Positions 37,037-46,876 of a stretch of DNA of 51,982 nt are shown piece by piece (positions within the stretch are counted from its first letter, which is position 1; every line of letters begins with the position of its first letter). A program made the translations under genes and the position numbers. The stretch covers positions 1-51,982 of the forward strand of contig CAMVDU010000017.1 of NCBI GenBank assembly GCA_947166345.1, in the 5' to 3' direction. This DNA comes from an uncultured Prevotellaceae bacterium (GTDB taxonomy: Bacteria; Bacteroidota; Bacteroidia; Bacteroidales; Bacteroidaceae). The notes beneath the pieces are model-generated. The model was not told where the DNA came from and searched no databases. It was given only the letters and a program-made list of their open reading frames with translations.

Positions 37037-37098
37037 CAATGCACATTGTTCATTGTACATTGTACATCACTCATTGTACATTGTACATTGTTCATTGT
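37037..37098 (-). repeat. 7-bp tandem repeat between era and hisIE
   Basis: On the reverse strand the gap is about nine units of ACAATGW (ACAATGA and ACAATGT alternating), with one degenerate unit. It starts on the hisIE stop codon and fills most of the gap between the two convergent genes. No classical terminator is seen. Confidence 0.75.
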
Positions 37099-37715
37099 TA
37101 GTGTTTCTTCCAACCTGGTGAATGACGCTCACGCAGTTCATCGGTAATATCCTCAATGCGCAAGCCCTTGCTGGTGAGCAAAACGATGAGGTGGTAGAAC
37201 ATGTCTGAGCACTCGTAGATGAGTCGGTCGTTGGTGCCGTTGGTAGCCTCGATGACTGCCTCGAGAGCCTCCTCACCCACCTTCTGGGCCATGCGGTTCA
37301 GGCCATCACGGAAAAGACTTGTGGTATAGCTACCCTCGGGCATCTCCTCATGACGTTTCTCGATAAAGTCCTGCAACTCTGACAGGAACAGCAGCGACGA
37401 TGAATCGTTGACTTCACCCCAGCAGGTATCGGTACCCGTGTGACAGACAGGACCATCGGGAGTGGCTTTCACCAAGAGTGTGTCACCATCGCAATCAACG
37501 GCGATACTCTTCAGATGAAGGAGATTTCCAGAGGTTTCGCCCTTTGTCCACAGCGTCTGACGGCTACGACTGAAGAAAGTGACAAGACCCGTTGCAAGCG
37601 TCTTGTCGTAGGCTTCACGGTTCATATACCCTAACATGAGCACCTTACCGGTGCGATCGTCCTGAATAATGGCAGGCACCAGGCCGCCCATCTTCTGAAA
37701 ATCTATTTCTTTCAT
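37098..37715 (-). CDS. hisIE: bifunctional phosphoribosyl-AMP cyclohydrolase / phosphoribosyl-ATP pyrophosphatase
   Basis: 205 residues carrying both domains. The HisI part (about 1-110) has RQTLWTKGETSGN and the metal ligands in VDCDGDTLLVKATPDGPVCH (with Cys and Asp residues in place) plus a following CW pair. The HisE part has EGSYTTSLFRDGLNRMAQKV and GEEALEAVIEATNG. It carries out steps 2 and 3 of histidine synthesis and is the last gene of the long operon. Confidence 0.96.
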   Translation of the reverse strand: MKEIDFQKMGGLVPAIIQDDRTGKVLMLGYMNREAYDKTLATGLVTFFSRSRQTLWTKGETSGNLLHLKSIAVDCDGDTLLVKATPDGPVCHTGTDTCWGEVNDSSSLLFLSELQDFIEKRHEEMPEGSYTTSLFRDGLNRMAQKVGEEALEAVIEATNGTNDRLIYECSDMFYHLIVLLTSKGLRIEDITDELRERHSPGWKKH

Positions 37716-37747
37716 AATAGTTGCATGTCGCTATTAGCACTGGGCTA

Positions 37748-38506
37748 TTAGCTTATTCTTACATTGATATTTTGTTGTTTCAAATAGTTTTTGAGTTCGG
37801 CAATGGGAATCTCGCCGAAGTGGAAAACGCTGGCAGCCAAAGCTGCATCAGCATGACCAACGAGGAAGGCATCGCGGAAATGTTCCATTGTGCCGGCCCC
37901 ACCGCTGGCAATAACGGGGATGGAGAGCTCAGCATGAAGCGTTGCGAGCGAAGCGTTGGCAAATCCTTGTTTGGTGCCGTCGTGGTTCATGCTGGTAAAG
38001 AGAATCTCACCAGCACCACGCTCCTGCGCCTCGCGTGCCCATTCATACAAGCCTCTGGAAGTACGCTCACGACCTCCCTTCACGTAACAATACCAGCCAT
38101 CCTCGTCAAGACGGGCATCGATAGCACAGACGCACACCTGCGAACCATAACGCTCGGCAATCTCGGTAATCAGTTGCGGACGACGCAAGGCTGCGCTATT
38201 GACACTCACCTTGTCGGCTCCGGCATCCAACAGTCGCGACACGTCATCGAGCTCGTTGATGCCGCCACCCACGGTGAAAGGAATATTGATCTCAGCAGCC
38301 ACACGACGCACTACCTCGGTAAACGTCTTGCGTCCTTCGTGCGAGGCTGTGATATCAAGATAAACCAACTCGTCGGCACCGGCTGCGCTGTAGGCCTTGC
38401 CCAACTCAACGGGATCACCCGCCTGACGCAAGTTCACAAAGCAGGTGCCCTTGACGGTGGTTCCGTCCTTCACATCGAGACAAGGAATTATTCTTTTTGC
38501 AATCAT
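37748..38506 (-). CDS. hisF: imidazole glycerol phosphate synthase cyclase subunit
   Basis: 252 residues, a TIM barrel. The catalytic aspartates are in IIPCLDVKDG (Asp11) and CVCAIDARLDEDG (near 130). Phosphate loops TVGGGI and IASGGAGT are present. It pairs with HisH to make imidazole glycerol phosphate and AICAR. A 9-bp repeat array separates it from hisA. Confidence 0.97.
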   Translation of the reverse strand: MIAKRIIPCLDVKDGTTVKGTCFVNLRQAGDPVELGKAYSAAGADELVYLDITASHEGRKTFTEVVRRVAAEINIPFTVGGGINELDDVSRLLDAGADKVSVNSAALRRPQLITEIAERYGSQVCVCAIDARLDEDGWYCYVKGGRERTSRGLYEWAREAQERGAGEILFTSMNHDGTKQGFANASLATLHAELSIPVIASGGAGTMEHFRDAFLVGHADAALAASVFHFGEIPIAELKNYLKQQNINVRIS

Positions 38507-38516
38507 TATCGATAAC

Positions 38517-38579
38517 TTATTGGGCTTATTGGACTCATAGGACTCATAGGACTCATAGGACTCATAGGACCTATGGGTT
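38517..38579 (-). repeat. 9-bp tandem repeat starting on the hisA stop codon
   Basis: Read on the operon strand there are seven units, ACCCATAGG, four of TCCTATGAG, TCCAATAAG and CCCAATAAG. The first holds the hisA TAG stop. In the hisA frame every following unit also gives a stop: TGA four times, then TAA twice, seven consecutive in-frame stops in all. It fills the 64-bp gap to hisF. Confidence 0.88.
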
Positions 38580-39275
38580 AAAGGTTAAACGACCTTCATA
38601 AAATGCCTTGCCGAAGACGACGGCAGGAATACCGGCAGCCTCCAGATCTTGAAGGTCTTGGTTGGACGAAACGCCTCCGCTGGCAATGAGATGCAGGTCA
38701 GGATAGGCCTTCATAATTTGCTGGTAGAGGGCGATAGAGGGACCTGTCAACGTGCCGTCCTTGGAAATATCGGTACAAAGCACTTTCCGGATACCCAACT
38801 CATAATAATGACCAATGAACGTGATGATGTCGGCATCGCTGTCCTCCAGCCATCCGTTGATGCTAAGCTTTCCGTTGCGGGTATCAGCTCCCAGGATGAT
38901 GCGCTCGGCACCATAGAGATCTATCCAATGTTCCATCATATCGGGATTAGTCACAGCCACCGAACCGATAGTCACCATCGCCGCCCCATTCTCAAACGCC
39001 AGGTGAACATCTTCGTTGGTCTTGATACCACCACCAAAATCGACTACCAGCGACGTAGCCTGGGTGATGGCTTTCAGCGTAGTCGTATTGACGATATGCT
39101 TCGACTTGGCACCATCGAGGTCAACCACATGCAGGCGCTTGAAACCAAGCTCTTCGAAGTGGCGAGCCACCTCAACAGGATTGCTGTTATAGACGGTTTT
39201 CTGTGCGTAGTCACCCTTTGTCAGGCGTACACATTGGCCGTTGATAATGTCGATGGCAGGAATGAGCTGTATCAT
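38571..39275 (-). CDS. hisA: phosphoribosylformimino-5-aminoimidazole carboxamide ribotide isomerase
   Basis: 234 residues, the half-barrel-repeat TIM barrel of HisA. The catalytic residues are in IPAIDIINGQCVRLTKGDY (Asp8) and ILGADTRNGK (near 127). The phosphate loops VDFGGGIK and IASGGVSS are intact. It carries out the Amadori isomerisation before HisHF. Its last two codons and stop are part of a 9-bp repeat array, so its natural C-terminus may have been shaped by that repeat. Confidence 0.97.
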   Translation of the reverse strand: MIQLIPAIDIINGQCVRLTKGDYAQKTVYNSNPVEVARHFEELGFKRLHVVDLDGAKSKHIVNTTTLKAITQATSLVVDFGGGIKTNEDVHLAFENGAAMVTIGSVAVTNPDMMEHWIDLYGAERIILGADTRNGKLSINGWLEDSDADIITFIGHYYELGIRKVLCTDISKDGTLTGPSIALYQQIMKAYPDLHLIASGGVSSNQDLQDLEAAGIPAVVFGKAFYEGRLTFNP

Positions 39276-39294
39276 TAAAGTGAAAAGTTGAATA

Positions 39295-39879
39295 TTAGAG
39301 AGTCAGGAAGTTCTTGAGTATCTGCTCGCCCACGCTGCCGCTCTTTTCCGGATGGAACTGGGTGGCGTAGAAGTTGTCCTTATGGAGCGAGGCGCTGTAG
39401 TCAACAATATGATGGGTCGTAGCGATGGTCTCTTCACACAGAGGACAATAGTAGCTGTGGACGAAATAGACATAGGGAGCATCAAGACCGTCATAGAGAG
39501 GCGTTCGCAGGTCTTGCAGCTGGTTCCAACCCATCGCAGGCACCTTGTCTTCCTTCGTCTCAGGGATGAAACGGCGCACATCGCTATTGAAAACCCCCAG
39601 ACAATCCACATCGCCCTCTTCCGAATGACGACACAACAGCTGCTGCCCCACACAGATGCCGAGTACGGGCTGTTGCAGATGACGAATCACCTCGTCAAGT
39701 CCACGTTCACGCAGATAACTCATAGCACCAGCAGCCTCGCCCTGACCAGGGAACACCACCCTATCGGCCTTCTGCAGCTGAAGGGCATCGTCGGTCAAGA
39801 GAGGCTCAACACCCAAGCGGTGCAGGGCATTGATGACAGAGCGGATATTGCCGGCGTTATATTTGACTATCGCTATCAT
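39295..39879 (-). CDS. hisH: imidazole glycerol phosphate synthase glutaminase subunit
   Basis: 194 residues of the class I glutamine amidotransferase fold. The triad is Cys76 (LGICVGQQ), His176 and Glu178 (FHPEKSG). It supplies ammonia to HisF. It starts 3 bp after hisC; the 19-bp gap to hisA contains a TTCAACTTTTCACTTT stretch similar to the repeats near argG. Confidence 0.97.
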   Translation of the reverse strand: MIAIVKYNAGNIRSVINALHRLGVEPLLTDDALQLQKADRVVFPGQGEAAGAMSYLRERGLDEVIRHLQQPVLGICVGQQLLCRHSEEGDVDCLGVFNSDVRRFIPETKEDKVPAMGWNQLQDLRTPLYDGLDAPYVYFVHSYYCPLCEETIATTHHIVDYSASLHKDNFYATQFHPEKSGSVGEQILKNFLTL

Positions 39880-39882
39880 AGA

Positions 39883-40920
39883 TTATTTGAAATTACGCAT
39901 AGCTCCAATGAGCTCATTGTTCTCAGAACGTGAACCAATAGTGATGCGCAGACAGTTGTCACACATCTGAACACGACTACGATTGCGGACGATGATGCCC
40001 ATCTCCACCAGATAGTCATAGACACGCTGTGCCTCGTTGACACGCACCAGGAAGAAGTTGGCATCAGAAGGATAAACCTTCTGGCAGTAAGGCAATGTAG
40101 ATAGAGCTTGCTGCAGCAGCCCACGCTCCTTCAGGATGTTCGACAGATTGCGGTCGATGGTGTCGCGGTCATCAAGGAATTGTGAAGCATACTTCTGTGT
40201 CAGGATGTTGACATTATACGGATACTTCACCTTATTAAATATACTGATGATTTCTTTCGAGGCAAAAGCCATACCCAAACGAACGCCAGCACTTGCCAAC
40301 GCCTTGCTGAAGGTCTGGAGCACGATGAGGTTGGGGAACTCTGCCAGACGATGACGGAACGAGCGACGTGAACTGAAATCGGCATAGGCCTCGTCGAGTA
40401 CCACAATACCCTCGAAGCTGCGCAATACGGTCTCTATCTCCTCCTGCTGCAGGTGGTTGCCCGTAGGATTGTTGGGACTGCACATCCAAATGACTTTAGT
40501 ATGAGCATTGGTAGCTGCCAGTAGCGCCTTTGCCGACATCTGGAAATGATCGTCCAACAAGACGCTGCGATACTCCACATCGTTCACGTCGGCACACACC
40601 TTATACATGCCGTAGGTGGGAGCAATGGCTACCACATTGTCCTTTCGCGGTTCGGTGAAACAACGATAGACCAGGTCGATGGCCTCATCGCTACCGTTAC
40701 CCAAGAAGATATTCTCGGGATTCACACCCTTGCGCTCACCCAACTTCTTCTTCAGTTCACGCTGCAGCGGATCGGGATAACGGTTATAGGGCGCGTTGTG
40801 AGGGCTCTCGTTGGCATCCAGAAACACGTGGGCCTCGTGACCGCTATATTCGTCACGGGCACTACTGTAGGGTTCCAACTTCCAAATGTTAGGACGTACA
40901 AGTTCTGACAACGGTTTCAT
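39883..40920 (-). CDS. hisC: histidinol-phosphate aminotransferase
   Basis: 345 residues, a fold-type I PLP enzyme. Lys206 in [16 protein letters not shown] binds [11 protein letters not shown] and VLDEAYADF are the other cofactor motifs. It converts imidazole acetol phosphate to histidinol phosphate. It overlaps hisD by 4 bp. Confidence 0.96.
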   Translation of the reverse strand: MKPLSELVRPNIWKLEPYSSARDEYSGHEAHVFLDANESPHNAPYNRYPDPLQRELKKKLGERKGVNPENIFLGNGSDEAIDLVYRCFTEPRKDNVVAIAPTYGMYKVCADVNDVEYRSVLLDDHFQMSAKALLAATNAHTKVIWMCSPNNPTGNHLQQEEIETVLRSFEGIVVLDEAYADFSSRRSFRHRLAEFPNLIVLQTFSKALASAGVRLGMAFASKEIISIFNKVKYPYNVNILTQKYASQFLDDRDTIDRNLSNILKERGLLQQALSTLPYCQKVYPSDANFFLVRVNEAQRVYDYLVEMGIIVRNRSRVQMCDNCLRITIGSRSENNELIGAMRNFK

Positions 40921-42197
40921 AAGCTCTTCATTCTTAGGGTCATTGCATTCTTATGGGCTTCCAGCTCTTCTGCTTCAGCCATCAGCTCGACGGTTCTGCC
41001 GATAGAGCGGATACCGTCAGCCGACAGGTGCTGGAAGGTAATCTTGCGATTAAAACTGTCCAGATTCACGCCATTATAAGCGGTGGCATAGCCGTGAGTG
41101 GGCAACGTATGATTGGTACCGCTGGCATAGTCGCCGGCACTCTCACAGGCATAGAGACCCAGGAATACGCTGCCGGCATTCACTACCTTCGCTGTCAACG
41201 CCTCATAGTCATCGGTCTGAATAATCAGATGTTCCGGCGCATAACGGTTAGCAAGGTCTATAGCCTCATCCGTATTGTGAACCAAGACGAATCGGCTGTT
41301 GTCCAAGGCATTCGAGGCAAACGCCACTCTCGGCAGAGCCTGCAACTGCGTATCCAACTCCTGTTGTACCTGCTGCAACATATCCTCTGATGTCGTCACC
41401 AGGAGCACCTGCGAGTCGTTGCCGTGCTCAGCTTGCGACAACAGGTCAGCAGCCACAAAAGCAGCATTGGCGTTCTGGTCGGCGATAACGCAAACCTCAG
41501 ATGGTCCTGCAGGCATATCGATAGCCACATCTTGCAGACTGACAGCCTGTTTTGCTGCCATCACGAAACGGTTGCCAGGACCGAATATCTTATAAACCTT
41601 GGGTACAGATTCAGTACCATAGGCCATCGCGCCGATGGCCTGTACGCCACCAGCCTTGAATATCTGACTGACGCCAGCAATACGGGCGGCAAAGAGGATG
41701 GCAGGATGCACCTTGCCTGCTGCATTGGGAGGTGTACAGAGCACAATTTCACGACAGCCAGCCAACTTGGCGGGGGTTGCCAACATCAAGACAGTACTGA
41801 ACAACGGAGCCGTACCGCCAGGGATATAGAGACCGACCTTCTCAATGGGCACATTCTTCTGCCAGCAGACAACGCCCTTACAGGTTTCCACCTTGGGCAG
41901 GTCATGCTTCTGGGCTGCGTGGAAAGTGCGGATATTCTCATAGGCCTGCTTGATGGCAGCCTTCAAGTCATCAGCCAACAGTCCTTCAGCCTCATCAATC
42001 TCGGCTTCAGTCACCTTCAGCGACGACAACGCCACATGGTCGAACTGTTGCTCATAGTCCTTGACGGCAGCATCACCCTCGTTCTTCACACGGGCAAGCA
42101 CCTTCCCGACAATATCGGTCAGAGCGGTCAGATCGACCTCAGGGCGTTCTATCAGCCTCTTTATTTCCTCTTCCGAAGGATATTTGAAAATCTTCAT
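40917..42197 (-). CDS. hisD: histidinol dehydrogenase
   Basis: 426 residues, the normal length. Family signatures are [15 protein letters not shown], the [14 protein letters not shown] loop, [27 protein letters not shown] and the C-terminal [15 protein letters not shown]. It oxidises histidinol to histidine with two NAD+. It begins 4 bp after hisG. Confidence 0.97.
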   Translation of the reverse strand: MKIFKYPSEEEIKRLIERPEVDLTALTDIVGKVLARVKNEGDAAVKDYEQQFDHVALSSLKVTEAEIDEAEGLLADDLKAAIKQAYENIRTFHAAQKHDLPKVETCKGVVCWQKNVPIEKVGLYIPGGTAPLFSTVLMLATPAKLAGCREIVLCTPPNAAGKVHPAILFAARIAGVSQIFKAGGVQAIGAMAYGTESVPKVYKIFGPGNRFVMAAKQAVSLQDVAIDMPAGPSEVCVIADQNANAAFVAADLLSQAEHGNDSQVLLVTTSEDMLQQVQQELDTQLQALPRVAFASNALDNSRFVLVHNTDEAIDLANRYAPEHLIIQTDDYEALTAKVVNAGSVFLGLYACESAGDYASGTNHTLPTHGYATAYNGVNLDSFNRKITFQHLSADGIRSIGRTVELMAEAEELEAHKNAMTLRMKSL

Positions 42198-42201
42198 TTC
42201 T

Positions 42202-43053
42202 CTACAATATCATCTTCTCAATCGGCGTAACCAGAATGCCTTGAGCGCCCATATCCTTCAGTTTGCCGATAATCTCCCAGAAACGCTTCTGGTCAAGCAC
42301 GGTGTGAACAGAGCACCACTCATCATCGGCCAAAGGGATAATCGTAGGACTCTTCAAACCAGGCAGCACGCTGAGCACATCGTTCAGACAAGCACGAGGC
42401 ACATTCATGCGGATGTACTTCTTGTCTTCGGCTGTACGAACGGCCTCAAAGCGGAACAGCATCTGACGCAGCGTCTCTTTCTTCTCATCACTCAACTGGG
42501 GATTGGCAATGAGCAGAGCCTCACTCTGCATCACCACCTCCACCTCTCGCAGGTTATTGCTGACAAGAGTGGAACCGCTGCTGACAATATCAAAGATGGC
42601 ATCAGACAGACCGATACCCGGAGATATCTCAACACTACCCATAATCTTGTGAATCTCAGCGTTGATGCCTTTCTCCTTGAGGAAACGATCCAGGATAACA
42701 GGATAACTGGTTGCAATCTTCTTGCCGTTGAACCACTCCAGTCCCTGATAGTCGGCATCCTTGGGAATGGCCAGTGACAAACGACAACGACTGTAACCCA
42801 GTCGCATCACGATGTCGGCCTTCTCCTGCTGTTCCACCAACTCGTTCTCACCCACAATACCGATGTCAGCGATACCGCTGGCCACACTCTGTGGGATATC
42901 GTCGTCACGCAGGTAGAGCACCTCCAGGGGGAAGTTCTCTGCGTTCACCAGCAGGGTACGCTTGCTGCTGCCTATCTTGATGTCTGCTTCACCCAACAGC
43001 TCCATTGTCTGCTCGTGAAGTCTTCCTTTCGATTGTATTGCTATTCTCAACAT
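42202..43053 (-). CDS. hisG: ATP phosphoribosyltransferase (long form)
   Basis: 283 residues, so this is the long HisG with a C-terminal ACT-like regulatory domain (about 205-283), which works without HisZ and is inhibited by histidine. The catalytic part has MLRIAIQSKGRLHE, ASGIADIGIVGENEL and the PRPP loop EISPGIGLSDAIFDIVSSGST. It is the first committed step of the pathway, although hisB precedes it in the operon. Confidence 0.96.
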   Translation of the reverse strand: MLRIAIQSKGRLHEQTMELLGEADIKIGSSKRTLLVNAENFPLEVLYLRDDDIPQSVASGIADIGIVGENELVEQQEKADIVMRLGYSRCRLSLAIPKDADYQGLEWFNGKKIATSYPVILDRFLKEKGINAEIHKIMGSVEISPGIGLSDAIFDIVSSGSTLVSNNLREVEVVMQSEALLIANPQLSDEKKETLRQMLFRFEAVRTAEDKKYIRMNVPRACLNDVLSVLPGLKSPTIIPLADDEWCSVHTVLDQKRFWEIIGKLKDMGAQGILVTPIEKMIL

Positions 43054-43055
43054 AA

Positions 43056-44144
43056 TTATAAAGTTCCTTTTGTGGATGGTAATTCGTAATGATAGATATC
43101 GCGCTTGACAGCCATTTTCAGCGAGCGGGCCAACGCCTTGAAGATGCCTTCAATCTTATGATGTTCGTTGTCACCCTGCGCTTCAATGTAGAGGTTCATC
43201 ATGGCTGCATCGCTGAGACTCTTGAAGAAGTGGAAGAACATCTCGGTAGGCACATCCCCCACCCTTTCGCGATGAAAGTCTGCATGCCATTGCAGCCAGG
43301 GACGACCACCGAAGTCGAGCGCCACCGTACACAGGCAGTCGTCCATCGGCAACGTGTAGCCATAACGCTCTATGCCGCGCTTGCTGCCCAGAGCCTTCAA
43401 CAGACAAGTACCTAAAGCCAAAGCTGTGTCTTCTATTGTATGATGCTCGTCAACATGCAGATCGCCCTTGGTATGTATCGTCAGGTCAATGCCGCCATGC
43501 TTGCCGATCTGTTCCAACATGTGGTCAAAGAAACCGAGACCTGTTGTAACATCGGTCTTTCCGCTGCCGTCGAGATCAACACGCACGAAGACGTCGGTCT
43601 CGTGAGTCACACGGTGCACCTCTGCCTGACGCTCCTCACCAATGATGAGGTCGGCAACCTTCTCCCAGGTCATGCCGTCACGATCGAGTATCAGCGCCTT
43701 GCATCCCATGTTCTTAGCCAGCTGCGCATCGGTATCACGATCGCCAATCACATAACTGGCCGACATATCGTAGTTGGGGTTGTCCATATATTTCTGAACC
43801 ATCCCTATGCCTGGCTTGCGTGTGGGCGCTTGGTCTTCAGGGAAATGACGGTCGATGAGCTGTTCGCTGAAAGTGATACCCTCACCTTTCAATGCCTGAA
43901 GCATCAGGTTGTGGACAGGCCAGAAGGTATCCTCTGGGAAGGCATCGGTACCCAGACCGTCCTGATTGGTGACCATCACCAGCTCATAGTCGGTCTTCTG
44001 ACAGATGAGTCCTAGATTGCGGAAGACGCCCTTCTTGAACTTCAGTTTCTCAAAGGCATCCACCTGCTCGTCGGCTGGCTCTTCGATGAGTGTGCCGTCG
44101 CGGTCAATAAAGAGAACCCTTTTCTTCTTGTTATCTTCTATCAT
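43056..44144 (-). CDS. hisB: bifunctional histidinol-phosphatase / imidazoleglycerol-phosphate dehydratase
   Basis: 362 residues from the ATG at 44144, 7 bp after proB. The N-terminal HAD phosphatase has FIDRDGTLI and VMVTNQDG; the C-terminal IGP dehydratase has [17 protein letters not shown] and [10 protein letters not shown], which bind two manganese ions. In E. coli HisB the phosphatase holds zinc through a Cys-x-His...Cys-x-Cys loop; here that loop reads [14 protein letters not shown], with all three cysteines gone. It is the first his gene in the operon, which differs from the E. coli order. Confidence 0.95.
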   Translation of the reverse strand: MIEDNKKKRVLFIDRDGTLIEEPADEQVDAFEKLKFKKGVFRNLGLICQKTDYELVMVTNQDGLGTDAFPEDTFWPVHNLMLQALKGEGITFSEQLIDRHFPEDQAPTRKPGIGMVQKYMDNPNYDMSASYVIGDRDTDAQLAKNMGCKALILDRDGMTWEKVADLIIGEERQAEVHRVTHETDVFVRVDLDGSGKTDVTTGLGFFDHMLEQIGKHGGIDLTIHTKGDLHVDEHHTIEDTALALGTCLLKALGSKRGIERYGYTLPMDDCLCTVALDFGGRPWLQWHADFHRERVGDVPTEMFFHFFKSLSDAAMMNLYIEAQGDNEHHKIEGIFKALARSLKMAVKRDIYHYELPSTKGTL

Positions 44145-44151
44145 CAATCTT

Positions 44152-44931
44152 TTATCTATTATCGCAAAGCGGTACAAACTCTGTATGGGGCACATTGGTG
44201 GCATTCTCTGCCAATTCCGACAGAATACCGTCGCGCTTGCCATTGGCAATCATCACGCGGATGCCGGCTTTCTGCACCTTCTGTGCCGTCGTGTATTTTG
44301 AATGCATGCCGCCCCTACCAAAGGCGCTTTTCTCCTCTTTTATATATTGAGAGAGGTCTTCTCCAGGCATCACCTTGGAGATAAGCTGCGATGCAGGATT
44401 GTCGGGATGTCCGCTATAGACACCGTCGATATTGGAGAGCAGCACCAACGTGTCGGCATTCATCATCTCAGCGATGAGAGCCGACAGCTCGTCGTTATCG
44501 GTAAACATCAGCTCGGTGACAGCCACCGTGTCGTTCTCGTTGACAATGGGCACCACACCGTTCTCAAGCATCACCGACATACAGGCCTGCTGGTTCTTGT
44601 ACTGTTCGCCCGACTTGAAGTTCTCCTTCATCGTCAGCACCTGCCCGATGTGCAGATGGTGCTCACGGAACAGATCGTAGTAGAGGCCCATCAGCTTCAC
44701 CTGACCCAAGGCAGAGAACAGCTGGCGTTGCTCCACAGAGTCGAGCGCATGGTCCACATGCAGTTCGCGTCGTCCACAGGCAACAGCACCCGATGACACC
44801 ACGATGACCTCGTAGCCGTTGGCACGCAGCCACGCCACCTGATCGACCAGCGCCGATACACGGGTCACATCCAGCCGCCCGTCCTCACGGGTCAGCACGT
44901 TGCTGCCTATCTTGACTACCCAGCGCTTCAT
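44152..44931 (-). CDS. proB: glutamate 5-kinase, short form without PUA domain
   Basis: 259 residues of the amino-acid kinase fold: [10 protein letters not shown] at the start, [23 protein letters not shown] and [21 protein letters not shown]. coli ProB is about 367 residues and carries a C-terminal PUA domain, which is absent here. It phosphorylates glutamate in proline synthesis. proA is not in the window. It overlaps proC by 4 bp. Confidence 0.94.
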   Translation of the reverse strand: MKRWVVKIGSNVLTREDGRLDVTRVSALVDQVAWLRANGYEVIVVSSGAVACGRRELHVDHALDSVEQRQLFSALGQVKLMGLYYDLFREHHLHIGQVLTMKENFKSGEQYKNQQACMSVMLENGVVPIVNENDTVAVTELMFTDNDELSALIAEMMNADTLVLLSNIDGVYSGHPDNPASQLISKVMPGEDLSQYIKEEKSAFGRGGMHSKYTTAQKVQKAGIRVMIANGKRDGILSELAENATNVPHTEFVPLCDNR

Positions 44932-45686
44932 TTGGCACCTGCTTTAAGTCCACGGATGACTGATGATGTGAAGCCTGCGTGCTCCATCTCGTTCAAACCC
45001 TTGATAGTGACACCACCAGGCGTTGTCACCTGGTCGATTAACTGCTCGGGATGCTTACCACTGGTCTCCAGCAGTTTCACGGCACCCAGCACGGTCTGCA
45101 TCACAATCTGTTTGGCATCGTCGGCCTTGAAGCCCAGTTCTACACCACCCTCGCTGGCAGCACGGATATAACGCAGAGCATAGGCAATGCCGCACGAGGC
45201 CAGCGTGGTGCCTGCTGCCAGGTGCTTCTCATCAGTCATGATGGTTTCTCCGATGGCATCGAAAAGTGCCTTCGGATGATAAGCACCCTTCTGGCGCACC
45301 TGCACCAGGAACGTCATCGAGGCCAACTCGCTGGCTGCGATATTGGGAATAGCCAGCCACAGATCAGCATCAGGTGATGTCCACGACTGCAATTGTTCAG
45401 ACGTGATACCTGCAGCCACCAGCACGACAGTTTTGTTGGCTGTATCGATGCCTTTCAGTACTTGTTCCACCAGCCAGGGTTTCACCACCACAACAACAAC
45501 ATCAGCCTCGGCAGCCGCCTGCGCGTTGTCTTTCGTGACACGTGCTCCCTTTTCGGAGAAATACTGTAAACGCTCTTCCGAACAGTCGCTGACAATCAGG
45601 TTGTCGTTAGCCACATAAGAGCCTTTCAACAAACCCTCTACAATGGCACCACCCATAGCGCCAGCACCTATAATCGCTATCTTCAT
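44928..45686 (-). CDS. proC: pyrroline-5-carboxylate reductase
   Basis: 252 residues. The NADPH loop is MKIAIIGAGAMGGAIVEG; the C-terminal signature is EQLIDQVTTPGGVTIKGLNEME, with the family's T(S)PGGT motif seen as TTPGGV. It makes proline from P5C. It lies 6 bp after argD and overlaps proB, tying arginine and proline genes together. Confidence 0.95.
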   Translation of the reverse strand: MKIAIIGAGAMGGAIVEGLLKGSYVANDNLIVSDCSEERLQYFSEKGARVTKDNAQAAAEADVVVVVVKPWLVEQVLKGIDTANKTVVLVAAGITSEQLQSWTSPDADLWLAIPNIAASELASMTFLVQVRQKGAYHPKALFDAIGETIMTDEKHLAAGTTLASCGIAYALRYIRAASEGGVELGFKADDAKQIVMQTVLGAVKLLETSGKHPEQLIDQVTTPGGVTIKGLNEMEHAGFTSSVIRGLKAGAK

Positions 45687-45692
45687 ATTCTG

Positions 45693-46844
45693 TTAGTCAA
45701 GGGCCTTTTTAAAACGTTGAATAAAGTCGTCGGCCTGTGCCTTGCTGAGCGACAGCGGGGGCAACAGACGGATGACGTTGTCGCCAGAAGCTCCTGTGAA
45801 AACATGCTGTTCCTTCAGCAGACGTTCGCGCAACAGCTTCTGTGAGCCTTCCACCTCGATACCTATCATGAGACCACGTCCACGCACATCGGTAATCTTT
45901 GTCTCATAGGATGCGCTGGCATCGTTACAGACAGCACGCAACTGCTCCAGCAGGTAGCCACCCACCTCGGCAGCATTCTCCACCAGATGCTCCTGCTCAT
46001 AGACATCGAGCACGGCGAGGGCTGCGGCACATGCCAGATGGTTGCCACCGAAGGTGGTTCCCAGCTGTCCCTTGACGGGTTTGAACTCGGGCGAAATCAG
46101 CACGGCACCCATCGGGAAGCCGTTGGCAATGCCTTTGGCAACGGTGATGAGGTCGGGTTTGATACCCAGATGCTGGTGGGCAAAGAACTTACCGCTACGT
46201 CCATAGCCACATTGCACCTCGTCGCAGATCAGCACGGCACCATAGCGTTTGCAGGCATAAGCCACAGCCTGAGCAAACTCAGGTGTCAGCAACTGCACGC
46301 CACCTACTCCCTGAATGCACTCCAGGATGACAGCGGTGATGCCTCCCTTCACCAGTTCTCTTACCCATGCCTCTATATCGTTGATGGGCAAGAACTTGGC
46401 GTGGTGGTTATCGTTGATAGGAGCAATAATCTTGGGGTTGTTGGTCACCTCGACAGCCAGCGATGTGCGTCCGTGAAAAGCCTTATGGGCCGTCAGCACG
46501 CGGGTGTAGCCGTTATGGAACGAAGCCAACTTCAACGCATTCTCGTTAGCCTCGGCACCGCTGTTCACCAAGAACAGCTGGTAGTCCTCATAGCCAGAGA
46601 TACGTCCCAGTCGCTCTGCCAGCTCCGTCTGCAAAGTGTTCTTCACAGAGTTAGAATAGAAGCCAATCTTCTGAAGTTGTTCCGACACCTTATTAATATA
46701 ATGGGGGTGTGAGTGGCCTATACTGATGACAGCATGTCCACCATAAAGGTCCAGGTACTCCTGGCCTTTGTCGTCCCATACCTGACAGCCTTTGCCCTTC
46801 ACGATATTAACGTTGAAAAGGCTGTAAACGTCGAATAGTTCCAT
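45693..46844 (-). CDS. argD: acylornithine aminotransferase (ArgD-like)
   Basis: 383 residues, a class III PLP transaminase. The PLP lysine is in LITVAKGIANGFPMG, and VLICDEVQCGYGRSGKFFA holds the cofactor aspartate. It turns N-acylglutamate semialdehyde into N-acylornithine. In Bacteroides the arginine route uses succinylated intermediates, so the acyl group here may be succinyl; the sequence does not say which. Confidence 0.93.
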   Translation of the reverse strand: MELFDVYSLFNVNIVKGKGCQVWDDKGQEYLDLYGGHAVISIGHSHPHYINKVSEQLQKIGFYSNSVKNTLQTELAERLGRISGYEDYQLFLVNSGAEANENALKLASFHNGYTRVLTAHKAFHGRTSLAVEVTNNPKIIAPINDNHHAKFLPINDIEAWVRELVKGGITAVILECIQGVGGVQLLTPEFAQAVAYACKRYGAVLICDEVQCGYGRSGKFFAHQHLGIKPDLITVAKGIANGFPMGAVLISPEFKPVKGQLGTTFGGNHLACAAALAVLDVYEQEHLVENAAEVGGYLLEQLRAVCNDASASYETKITDVRGRGLMIGIEVEGSQKLLRERLLKEQHVFTGASGDNVIRLLPPLSLSKAQADDFIQRFKKALD

Positions 46845-46876
46845 ATCGTTATGTCTTAATTAGTTTTTACTATATC

